The notes under the pieces: model-generated
Database searches by the model: none
Told to the model about the DNA's origin: nothing
What the model saw: the letters and a program-made list of their open reading frames with translations, nothing else
Made by a program: the position numbers and the translations under genes
Shown: one piece after another, positions 1 to 6,881 of the stretch
Layout: each line of letters opens with the position of its first letter
Numbering within the stretch: the stretch's first letter is position 1
NCBI GenBank assembly: GCA_903925075.1
Contig: CAIYDQ010000136.1
Location: forward strand, 24,215-88,214
From: an uncultured Geobacter sp.
GTDB taxonomy: Bacteria > Desulfobacterota > Desulfuromonadia > Geobacterales > Geobacteraceae
Length of the DNA: 64,000 nucleotides
Reading direction: 5' to 3'

Positions 1-1
1 C

Positions 2-460
2 TGCATCGCCGACTACCTGCAAGGGGGAAAACGGGACCGGCCGAAGGCGGAGACGGAAGCGAAAACGGCAGCGGAGGCGACAGAGGAAACGAACGCGGAG
101 GCTGAAGCGGAGGCGGAAGGGCCGGAGGTTGCCTTCAGCGACATCAACACCTTCTATTTTCCCAAGAAGGAGCCGCGGCAGCGGGAAAAGGTCGCCGCCT
201 GCGAGCGCAGCTCCGACTTCAGGGAGATCAAGCTCGGTTTCAACCCGGCGCGTGCCGCCCTCCAGGCCGAGCGCTGCTTCAGTTGCGGCGCCTGCACCAA
301 GTGCGACAACTGCTTTTATTTCTGCCCGGACATGGCCATCGTCAAGGACCCGTCCCTGCCGCTGCAATACCAGGTGCTCGACCAGTACTGCAAGGGGTGC
401 GGCTGCTGCCTGGCGGAGTGCCCCAGGGGAGCCGTGAGCGCCAAGGAGGAAAGCAAATGA
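2..460 (+). CDS. 2-oxoacid oxidoreductase-associated FAD/Fe-S subunit, C-terminal part (5' end outside window)
   Basis: The reading frame is open from base 2 to a TGA that overlaps the next start (ATGA). The visible 152 residues hold an Ala/Glu-rich linker (about residues 10-40) followed by a ferredoxin-like module. Its cysteines occur as CFSCGACTKCDNC...CP and CKGCGCC...CP, enough for two [4Fe-4S] clusters. This layout fits the C-terminus of glutamate-synthase-like NAD(P)H oxidoreductase subunits that accompany pyruvate/phenylglyoxylate-type oxidoreductases. The FAD part is inferred, because it lies outside the window. The subunit probably passes electrons between the TPP catalytic subunits encoded next and NAD(P) or ferredoxin. 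A gamma subunit, if present, must lie upstream. Confidence 0.7.
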   Translation, partial: CIADYLQGGKRDRPKAETEAKTAAEATEETNAEAEAEAEGPEVAFSDINTFYFPKKEPRQREKVAACERSSDFREIKLGFNPARAALQAERCFSCGACTKCDNCFYFCPDMAIVKDPSLPLQYQVLDQYCKGCGCCLAECPRGAVSAKEESK

Positions 461-1614
461 GTGCGCAAGGCAAAAGGCTGCTGCTAAACGGCAACCACGC
501 GGTTTCCTACGCGGTGAAACTGGCCGCCCCCAGGGTGATCCCGGTGTATCCGATCACCCCGCAAACGCCGATTCTGGAGAAGATCACCGACTTTCTGGCC
601 GACGGCGAGATGGACGCCGAGGTCATGACCATGGAGTCGGAGCACTCGGCCATGGCGGCGGCCATCACCGCCTCGCTCGCCGGGGTCAGGGTCTTCACCG
701 CCACCGCCTCGCAGGGGCTGTTGCTCATGCACGAGATGCTGCACTACGCCTCGGGCGCCCGCGCCCCGATCGTGATGGCCAACGTGAACCGCACCCTCGG
801 CTCGCCCTGGGGCTTTTGGCCCGACCAGACCGACAGTCTGGCGCAAAGGGACGTGGGGTGGATCCAGTACTACTGCGAGAACGGGCAGGAGTCCCACGAC
901 ACCACCCTGCTAGCCTTCCGGGTGGCGGAGCAGGCGATGCTGCCGGCCATGGTGATCCACGAGGCCTTCTACGTCTCGCACGCGCTGGAGGCGGTGGAGC
1001 TGGTCTCGCCGGAGCAGGCGGCCAGCTATCTCCCCCCCTTCGCCCCGCTGCACCGCCTCGACCCGCTGATCGGCGAGTCCTGGGGCAACACCGTCTCCCA
1101 GCAGATGTTCCAGGACCACCGCCGCGACCTGGGCGAGGCAATGGAGGGAGTGGCGGCGCTGGCCAAGGCGGCCGACCGGGAGCTGGAGGCGCTGGTGGGG
1201 CGCGGCTACGGCATCGTGGAGCAGTACCGATGCGACGGGGCGGAGCTGGTGATCGCCACCATGGGGAGCATGACCGGGACCGCCCGGGACGCGGTGGACG
1301 AACTCCGAAGCGAGGGGGTGGCCGTGGGGCTTCTCAAGGTGAAACTCTTCCGTCCCTTCCCGGCCACCGATGTCCGCGAGTTGTTGGCCGGGGTGCCCAA
1401 GGTGATGGTGCTTGACCGCAACTTCGCGCCCGGCACCGGCGGTTTCCTGTTCCAGGAGCTGAAGTCGGCGCTGTACGGGATGCGGGGCGCCCCCCCGATC
1501 CACGGCTACCTGGCCGGGGTGGGAGGCACCAGCATCTCGCCCGCGGCCATCAAGGAACTGGCGCGCGGCGCCCTGGCGGAGGAACCGTCGGCCAATTCAG
1601 TGTGGAAGGGGTGA
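457..1614 (+). CDS. 2-oxoacid:acceptor oxidoreductase, alpha subunit
   Basis: The 385-residue protein matches the alpha chain of pyruvate/2-ketoisovalerate/phenylglyoxylate-type oxidoreductases, which oxidatively decarboxylate 2-oxoacids to acyl-CoA. The family signature YPITPQTPI is near residue 30, followed by ESEHSAM and TASQGLLLMHE around residues 60-90. The C-terminal third is the transketolase-C-like domain. I start at 457 rather than the track's 283, because 457 overlaps the upstream stop (ATGA) and gives the normal family N-terminus. Translational coupling to the Fe-S subunit and the beta gene 7 bases downstream indicate one complex. The substrate cannot be read from the sequence. The neighbouring BamB-like gene makes an aromatic or branched 2-oxoacid possible, as does a role in supplying reduced ferredoxin. 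Confidence 0.85.
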   Translation: MSAQGKRLLLNGNHAVSYAVKLAAPRVIPVYPITPQTPILEKITDFLADGEMDAEVMTMESEHSAMAAAITASLAGVRVFTATASQGLLLMHEMLHYASGARAPIVMANVNRTLGSPWGFWPDQTDSLAQRDVGWIQYYCENGQESHDTTLLAFRVAEQAMLPAMVIHEAFYVSHALEAVELVSPEQAASYLPPFAPLHRLDPLIGESWGNTVSQQMFQDHRRDLGEAMEGVAALAKAADRELEALVGRGYGIVEQYRCDGAELVIATMGSMTGTARDAVDELRSEGVAVGLLKVKLFRPFPATDVRELLAGVPKVMVLDRNFAPGTGGFLFQELKSALYGMRGAPPIHGYLAGVGGTSISPAAIKELARGALAEEPSANSVWKG

Positions 1615-1621
1615 CCAGCAG

Positions 1622-2488
1622 ATGAGTTATCAGATCGAAGAACAAAAGGTATTCAACTCGGGGCACAGCGCCTGTCCCGGCTGCAGCGAGGCCCTGGCGA
1701 TCCGCTTCATCCTCAACACCCTGGGGCCGGACACCATCGCGGTGGTTCCTCCCTCCTGCATCGCCATCATCTCGGGGCCGCAGCCGTTGAGCTCCATGCG
1801 CATCCCGGTCTACCAGAGCACGTTGGAGTCGAGCGCGGCCTCGGCCGCCGGCATCAAGCGGGCGCTGACCGCCCAGGGGAACGACCACACCACCGTGGTC
1901 GCCATAGCCGGCGACGGCGGGACCTACGACATTGGCTTTCAGTCCCTCTCCTCGGCGGCGGAGCGGGGCGAGGACATCATCTACATCTGCCTGGACAACG
2001 AGGGGTACATGAACACCGGCAGCCAGAAGAGTTCGGCGACCCCCTCCCTGGCCTACACCACCTCGACCCCGGCCGGCAAGGGGACCCCCAAAAAGAACAT
2101 GGCGGAGATCATGGCGGCCCATGACATCCCCTACCTGGCGACCGCCACCACCGGCTATCCGGAGGACCTGGCGCGCAAGGTGGCCAAGGCCCAGCGGTTG
2201 ACCGGCGGCCTGCGCTTCATCGTGGCGCTCGTTCCCTGCCTGGACGGCTGGGGGATACCGGACAGCGCCGGCCCGAAGGTCTCGCGGCTGGCGGTGGAGT
2301 CGGGAGTCTTTCCCCTTTACGAGGTGGAGAACGGGGTGAACTACACGTTGAACTTCGGCCCCAAGGACGTCCCGGTCGCCGACTACACGGCCCTGCAAAA
2401 GCGCTACCGTCACCTCACGGCCAAGGACCAGGAGTTCCTGCAAAAAGAGGTGGACGGCAACTGGGCAAGGCTCGCCAAGAAGTTTTAA
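1622..2488 (+). CDS. 2-oxoacid:acceptor oxidoreductase, TPP-binding beta subunit
   Basis: The 288-residue beta chain carries the thiamine diphosphate site of the oxidoreductase. An N-terminal CPGC motif (about residue 20) is typical of cluster-ligating beta chains. The TPP/Mg motif starts at GDGGTYDIG near residue 99 and ends at the LDNEGYMNTG segment about 30 residues later. With the alpha subunit it would decarboxylate a 2-oxoacid and form acyl-CoA plus reduced acceptor. The length is normal for PorB-type chains. It belongs to the same operon as the preceding genes (7-base gap), and the VOC and tungsten-enzyme genes follow on the same strand. The substrate is unknown. Confidence 0.88.
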   Translation: MSYQIEEQKVFNSGHSACPGCSEALAIRFILNTLGPDTIAVVPPSCIAIISGPQPLSSMRIPVYQSTLESSAASAAGIKRALTAQGNDHTTVVAIAGDGGTYDIGFQSLSSAAERGEDIIYICLDNEGYMNTGSQKSSATPSLAYTTSTPAGKGTPKKNMAEIMAAHDIPYLATATTGYPEDLARKVAKAQRLTGGLRFIVALVPCLDGWGIPDSAGPKVSRLAVESGVFPLYEVENGVNYTLNFGPKDVPVADYTALQKRYRHLTAKDQEFLQKEVDGNWARLAKKF

Positions 2489-2532
2489 CCAACCAGCCCC
2501 CCAAATCGAGGGGCGTAATAAAGGAGAAAACA

Positions 2533-2985
2533 GTGAAAGTTAAAAAAATCGACCATTTCTGTATTGCAGTTAAGGACCTCGACGCCGCCCGCAAGATCTG
2601 GGAACCGATCCTGGGTAAGGCCGAGCCCGACGATCCCTATCTGGACGAGCCCGAGAAGATCCGGGTGGCCCGCTACTGGCTGGACGGCGTCGGCTTCGAG
2701 CTGATGGAGTCCACCACGCCCGACGGGCCGGTCGCCAAGTGGATCGAGAAAAACGGCGAGGGCATCATGCTGCTCGGCCTCAACGTAGAGAACACCCGGG
2801 AGGCCATCGAAAAGCTGGAGGCCAAAGACTATCCCTTCATCCCCAACCCCGAACCGGTGGACGATGACCGGACAGGCAAGGCCCGTCCCTTCCGGGACTG
2901 CGAGTTCGCCTTCATCCACCCGAAGAAGACCAACGGCGTGCTGCTGGAGTTGATCGACTACAAATGGAAGGAACTGGAACGGTAG
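2533..2985 (+). CDS. VOC-family protein, methylmalonyl-CoA epimerase-like with an altered metal site
   Basis: A 150-residue protein starting at GTG after an AAAGGAG-type ribosome site. It contains two betaalphabeta-betabetabeta VOC modules: IDHFCIAVKD at the N-terminus and GIMLLGLNVEN near residue 80. Similarity is closest to methylmalonyl-CoA epimerase/glyoxalase proteins. The expected ligands His (IDHF), Glu/Gln (FELME) and Glu (LLELID) are present. The second-module His, normally in a HHIA-type motif, is replaced by Leu. A canonical epimerase normally has all four metal ligands, so either the metal site is remodelled or the function differs. It lies between the 2-oxoacid oxidoreductase and the tungsten enzyme, suggesting that it acts on a CoA intermediate of that pathway. 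Confidence 0.75.
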   Translation: MKVKKIDHFCIAVKDLDAARKIWEPILGKAEPDDPYLDEPEKIRVARYWLDGVGFELMESTTPDGPVAKWIEKNGEGIMLLGLNVENTREAIEKLEAKDYPFIPNPEPVDDDRTGKARPFRDCEFAFIHPKKTNGVLLELIDYKWKELER

Positions 2986-3064
2986 CGGCTCAAACTCAAG
3001 ACTCAAGACCAAGACTCAAAAATAAGACAAGGCTGCAAGACTCCAAACCAGAAGGGGCTACGAA

Positions 3065-4972
3065 ATGAAGTATGCAGAGACAGGGTTCAATTTGGAAATC
3101 AACCTCTCCACCGGAAACATCGAGAGGGTGGCGACCGACCCGCGCCTGACCGAACTGCACCTGGGGGGGCAAGGGACCGCCGCCAAGATACTGTGGGACA
3201 GGGTTCCTCCCGAGGTGGATCCCTTCTCCCCGGACAATCTTCTGATCTTCAGCACCGGGCTGCTGCACGGCACGGCGGTCCCCGGCGCCAACCGCACCAC
3301 CGTGGACACCTTCTCTCCCCAGACCGACCGCTATTCCCACTCGATGTTCGGAGGGTTCTTCGGGCCGGAACTGAAGTACGCGGGGTACGACAAGATCATC
3401 ATCCGGGGAAAGGCTTCCTCTTTCGTTTATCTGTACATCCACAACGATCGGGTCGAGCTGCGCGACGCCGCCCACCTGCAGGGAAAAGGGGCCTCGGAAA
3501 CCGCGGAGGTGCTCAAGAAGGAATTGCGCGACGAACATTTCCAGGTGGCGGCCATCGGCCAGGCCGGCGAGAACCGCGTCTTCATGGCCTCCATCGAGCA
3601 CGACAATTCCAGCGCTTCGCGCGGGGTCGGGGTGATCATGGGCGATAAAAGGCTAAAGGCGATAGCGGTGCGCGGCACCAAGGACCTCTATTGCGCGAAG
3701 CCGGCCGAACTCTACTCGATCTGCAGGCAGATCGCGGTCGAGATCGCCGACAATCCCGACGCCGGCGACACCATGGCGCACGGCGAGGGGGACGAGTTCC
3801 ACGTGGACAACTTCGCCTGGGGCAACGCGCGTGCCAGGAGGAAGAACTTCTGGAACAAGGAGCGCGAAGAGCAGTGGTTGTCGGTGGAAGAGCGGATCAG
3901 GGTGCGCTGGAACGGCTGCTTCAACTGCCCCAAGGACTGCCATCAGGCGATCAACTTCCCGGGGCGGCGGCCCTATTTCCAGAAGTGCTACAGCAAGCTC
4001 ACCTACGCCATGGCGGCCTACGAGGAACTGGAATTCGACTACGACATCATAGGTCTCACCCAGGAATACGGGCTGGATGCCTATTCCACCCCGCAGGTGA
4101 TGGCCTTCGCCATCGAGCTCTACGAGGCCGGCATCCTGACCGACGAGGAACTGCCGGATTTCCCGCCGGACGGCGCCGGGAGATTCTTCTACCTGTTGGA
4201 AAAGATCGTGCACCGGGAAGGGATCGGCGACCTGCTGGCCAACGGCGTCTACCGGGCCGCCCGCCAGATCGGCAAAGGCGCCGAGGAGTACGACCACAAC
4301 ACCATCAAGAAGTTCGAGCAGGTGCCCATCAAGCTGTCGATGGTCAACTATCCGTACTTCCTGATGTACGCCACCGGCGAGAAGATGAACATCACCCAGA
4401 TCGAAGGCTCCTTTCCGCAAGCCCCCATCGCCGACCGGCAGGAGCGGGAGCGGTTCGTGAAGCATTGGGACGCGGCGCCGGAGCGGTTCAAGAAGTGGTT
4501 CCTGGAGTGGGAGCCGCGCCAGAATCCCTCCATCGAGGCCTCGGTCCACATCTGCGACTGGAACGAGACCATGCACTATGTGGACGATTCCATCGGCACC
4601 TGCGCCTTCCTCTCCTCCTTTCGGGGGCAGTTCGGCGGTAGGCCTCCTTACCACATCTACAACCTTCCCCAGTTCATCACGCTTGCCAGCGGCATCGAAC
4701 TCGATAGCGACGCGCTTTGGAAGATAGCGGCCAGGAATCGCAACCTGGTGCGGGCGCTCAACATCAGAAGGGGATTGAGGCGGGTGGATGAGGCGCCGCC
4801 GGCCGACCACTGGAAGAAAAGGGAGCCGGAGACGGAGCAACAGCTGCTCGATGCCTACTACGAGTACAAGGGGTGGAACAACGACGGCATCCCCACCCAC
4901 AAGACCCTGCGCGAGTTGGGGCTCGATTACGTGAGCGAGGATTTCCTGAAGCGGGGAATACCTGCGGATTGA
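3065..4972 (+). CDS. Tungsten aldehyde:ferredoxin oxidoreductase-family protein, BamB-like
   Basis: At 635 residues it has the length of AOR-family enzymes. The N-terminus (YAETGFNLEINL...GNIERVATDP) and the C-terminus (YKGWNNDGIPT...FLKRGI) closely resemble, from memory, BamB, the tungstopterin subunit of the class II benzoyl-CoA reductase of Geobacter metallireducens. Cluster/tungsten-site cysteines are visible as CFNCPKDC near residue 290 and GTCAFLSSF near residue 515. A HVDNFAWGN segment corresponds to the BamB region carrying an active-site His. No BamC-like ferredoxin gene adjoins it, and the gene before it is a VOC protein. It is therefore either a BamB paralog reducing another cyclic acyl-CoA or an aldehyde-oxidising enzyme. 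The AOR fold is certain; the substrate is not known. Confidence 0.8.
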   Translation: MKYAETGFNLEINLSTGNIERVATDPRLTELHLGGQGTAAKILWDRVPPEVDPFSPDNLLIFSTGLLHGTAVPGANRTTVDTFSPQTDRYSHSMFGGFFGPELKYAGYDKIIIRGKASSFVYLYIHNDRVELRDAAHLQGKGASETAEVLKKELRDEHFQVAAIGQAGENRVFMASIEHDNSSASRGVGVIMGDKRLKAIAVRGTKDLYCAKPAELYSICRQIAVEIADNPDAGDTMAHGEGDEFHVDNFAWGNARARRKNFWNKEREEQWLSVEERIRVRWNGCFNCPKDCHQAINFPGRRPYFQKCYSKLTYAMAAYEELEFDYDIIGLTQEYGLDAYSTPQVMAFAIELYEAGILTDEELPDFPPDGAGRFFYLLEKIVHREGIGDLLANGVYRAARQIGKGAEEYDHNTIKKFEQVPIKLSMVNYPYFLMYATGEKMNITQIEGSFPQAPIADRQERERFVKHWDAAPERFKKWFLEWEPRQNPSIEASVHICDWNETMHYVDDSIGTCAFLSSFRGQFGGRPPYHIYNLPQFITLASGIELDSDALWKIAARNRNLVRALNIRRGLRRVDEAPPADHWKKREPETEQQLLDAYYEYKGWNNDGIPTHKTLRELGLDYVSEDFLKRGIPAD

Positions 4973-5097
4973 ATCCGAGCAAAGCCATTCGGCTGAACCC
5001 AATCGGGCTCAACCCCTAGTTCTACTACGTCATATTACCTCTTCCCGACCTTCCCCCACCGGCGGCACGCCGCTAACTTAAGTCGCGCCTGGTATTT

Positions 5098-5172
5098 CTC
5101 CCCCTTCCCCCTTCGCCAAGGCTTCGGCGGACAAGCCCTTCATGGGAGGGGGTTGGGGGAAGGGGGGGCTTT
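5098..5172. repeat. Pyrimidine/purine-rich imperfect inverted repeat
   Basis: A run of CTCCCCCTTCCCCC is followed about 45 bases later by GGGGGTTGGGGGAAGGGGG, so the strand can fold back on itself. No ORF in this stretch looks like a protein. It lies downstream of the BamB-like gene and may help end transcription, though it lacks a U-tract. Confidence 0.45.
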
Positions 5173-5206
5173 CACGAGCATTTCACCTTCTCCCCAGTCT
5201 GTATAC

Positions 5207-5297
5207 GTAGGTCGCGTTGAGGCACGAAACGCGACGTTGCGCTGTCGGCGACATGGTTACGTTGCGTTTCGCGGTGAACCCGTTCAACGCAACCTAC
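5207..5297. repeat. Intergenic palindromic repeat (REP/MITE-like)
   Basis: The left arm GTAGGTCGCGTTGAGG..CGAAACG and the right arm CGTTTCGC..GTTCAACGCAACCTAC form an imperfect inverted repeat of about 90 bases. The first 14 bases recur as a direct copy at 5419-5432. The right arm recurs at 60232-60267. Such elements are usually dispersed non-coding repeats. I see no transposase. Confidence 0.7.
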
Positions 5298-5418
5298 GCG
5301 TCCGCACTCCGCACTCCCTCTACCGCAGGAGGTCGGGGTGGGGAGGTTATGGGGAGAGAGGGTTTCTTGATCCCCGCGTTGCCCCTTAACGTAACGGCAA
5401 TGGTGGGAGAGAAAATCT

Positions 5419-5432
5419 GTAGGTCGCGTTGA
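5419..5432. repeat. Second copy of the GTAGGTCGCGTTGA repeat end
   Basis: An exact 14-base copy of the left end of the 5207-5297 palindrome. Together they suggest two insertions of the element, or a decayed copy, just upstream of the AT-rich regulatory region. Confidence 0.6.
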
Positions 5433-5455
5433 TATGGAAATGGTGTTCTGACAAA

Positions 5456-5477
5456 CCTTATAAAATTTATTATACCG
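5456..5477. promoter_or_regulatory. Candidate enhancer (activator site) for the transport operon
   Basis: CCTTATAA-N6-TTATACCG is an imperfect palindrome with the same arm length and 6-base spacer as the perfect palindrome at 16432-16453 upstream of the hyuA operon. It lies 159 bases upstream of the -24 element of a sigma54 promoter, a typical enhancer distance. A further half-site CGTTATAA is at 5486-5493. The likely binder is the sigma54 response regulator at 14866-16410 (inference). Confidence 0.6.
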
Positions 5478-5635
5478 CAACAAATCGTTATAAACTGGTA
5501 AGTGGCTGAAAACAAAGAAAAACACTATCCGTAAGTCTTCAAGGCCAAAAGCAATCTTATGGACATCTCTTGCCGCCGACCACGATCAAAGTTGTTTTAC
5601 TCGTGTTTTCAATTAGTTATCCGCGCTGGTTCTGC

Positions 5636-5650
5636 TGGCATGGTGGTTGC
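5636..5650 (+). promoter_or_regulatory. Sigma54 (-24/-12) promoter of the transport operon
   Basis: TGGCATG-GTGG-TTGC matches the sigma54 consensus TGGCAYR-N4-TTGC at every conserved position, with correct GG-to-GC spacing. Transcription would begin near 5662 and read into the YCF48-like gene at 5841, leaving a leader of about 180 bases. Between 4973 and 5840 I see only this promoter, the enhancer-like palindrome and the repeats listed; no convincing gene. Confidence 0.8.
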
Positions 5651-5840
5651 TATAAAACGTTGTGTTGCCGAAACTGGGCGATTGCCTCCCCTCGGACCGA
5701 GGCCGTCGCCATGAAGATGCACCCTTTTGATCGCAGACTACGACGCAAGACTCACGCGTATATTAAGATTGAATAAAACGGAGGTTTGACTATGGAGACG
5801 ACGCAGTGCTGTGACGGATGCAAGCAAAGGAGGGGGGGAT

Positions 5841-6881
5841 GTGAAGAAACGATCATTCGTTTACGTCCTGGAAGTCGTGACGTCGCTGGTATTGGTGGGG
5901 GGCCTCTTCTATGCAGGTTTCTTCGTAACGCCGACGGTGCACATCAAGAAGATCGAGAAGTTTCCCTTCGAACGCCGCGACTGTCTGTATTCCTCGGTGG
6001 CGCTGGACGACAAGGGGCAGTCGCTCTGCGTGGCCGGCAGTTACGGCAAGATCCTGCGCTCGGAAGACGGCGGCGCTACCTGGGTCATACAGGCGACTCC
6101 GACCAAGGCCCATCTCCAGAAACTGGTGGCTTGGGACAAGGACAACATGCTCGCCGTCGGCGATGGCGCCACCGTTCTCACCACCAAGGACGGCGGCAAG
6201 AGCTGGACGCAGGTGAAGACCCCGACCTACGAGCGGGGCGACGTGCTGCTGACGGCCTTTCTCGAGCCGGGCGGCCGCGCCTGGATCGCGGGCAACATGG
6301 GGATGGTGCTGGTCAGCGACGACAAAGGCGCCAGCTGGCGGATGGTCCATCCCCAGGAGGATGTGGCCTGGAACGGCGTCGCCGTCACCAAGGGGAGAAA
6401 CGTCTGGCTGGTCGGGGAATCGGGCAAGGTTCAGCGCTCCCGGGACGACGGCAAGAGCTGGGAAAAAATCGTGGTCGCCACCGACGCCAGCCTCAACGCC
6501 GTGGCCTTCGCCGACGAGAACCACGGCGCGATGGTGGGCCTTTCCGGCACCATCCTGGCCACCTCGGACGGCGGCCGGAGCTGGCAAAAGGCCAACTCCG
6601 GCGTGCCGACCCACCTCTACGCCCTCATCTGGGACGGCAAGGGCTACTCCGCGGTGGGGGACGCCGGGGTGATGCTGACCTGCGACGCCAAGGGGATCGA
6701 CTGGAAGGCGGGCAAGCTCGACCCTAACAACTTCGGCTGGTACACGGGGATCGCCAAGGCGGGCGACCTGTATCTGGTCTCCGGCGCCGGCGCCGGCATC
6801 TACTCGAACGGAAAGTGGTTCCCCTTCGTTCCCGGCCAGAAAGAGTACAAAAACATCATGAAAGGGGGCGGCAATGGCTAA
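5841..6881 (+). CDS. YCF48/Asp-box (BNR) repeat protein, membrane-anchored
   Basis: I start at GTG 5841, which has AAAGGAGGGGGG just upstream, rather than the track's GTG at 5811. This gives 346 residues. A single hydrophobic segment (about residues 8-28) anchors the protein with the bulk outside the cytoplasm. The rest is a beta-propeller of YCF48/Asp-box repeats, visible as SEDGGATW, TKDGGKSW, SDDKGASW, SRDDGKSW and TSDGGRSW. Such proteins recur beside MMPL transporters and DUF1302/DUF1329 genes, as here. A periplasmic scaffold or accessory role to the transporter is likely, and its own ligand is unknown. The stop overlaps the next start by 8 bases. The sigma54 promoter is at 5636. Confidence 0.85.
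   Translation: MKKRSFVYVLEVVTSLVLVGGLFYAGFFVTPTVHIKKIEKFPFERRDCLYSSVALDDKGQSLCVAGSYGKILRSEDGGATWVIQATPTKAHLQKLVAWDKDNMLAVGDGATVLTTKDGGKSWTQVKTPTYERGDVLLTAFLEPGGRAWIAGNMGMVLVSDDKGASWRMVHPQEDVAWNGVAVTKGRNVWLVGESGKVQRSRDDGKSWEKIVVATDASLNAVAFADENHGAMVGLSGTILATSDGGRSWQKANSGVPTHLYALIWDGKGYSAVGDAGVMLTCDAKGIDWKAGKLDPNNFGWYTGIAKAGDLYLVSGAGAGIYSNGKWFPFVPGQKEYKNIMKGGGNG

Noticed and set aside
129-437. 102-residue ORF at the left edge
   Set aside because: It is a shadow, in another frame, of the Fe-S subunit, whose cysteine motifs are in the frame starting at base 2.
457-2488. Assignment as pyruvate or phenylglyoxylate oxidoreductase
   Set aside because: The family is clear, but nothing I can see fixes the 2-oxoacid; naming a substrate would be a guess.
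5153-5776. Several ORFs of 66-117 residues on both strands between the BamB-like gene and the transport operon
   Set aside because: They lie across the palindromic repeats, the enhancer-like palindrome and the sigma54 promoter, and have no protein-like composition or ribosome sites.
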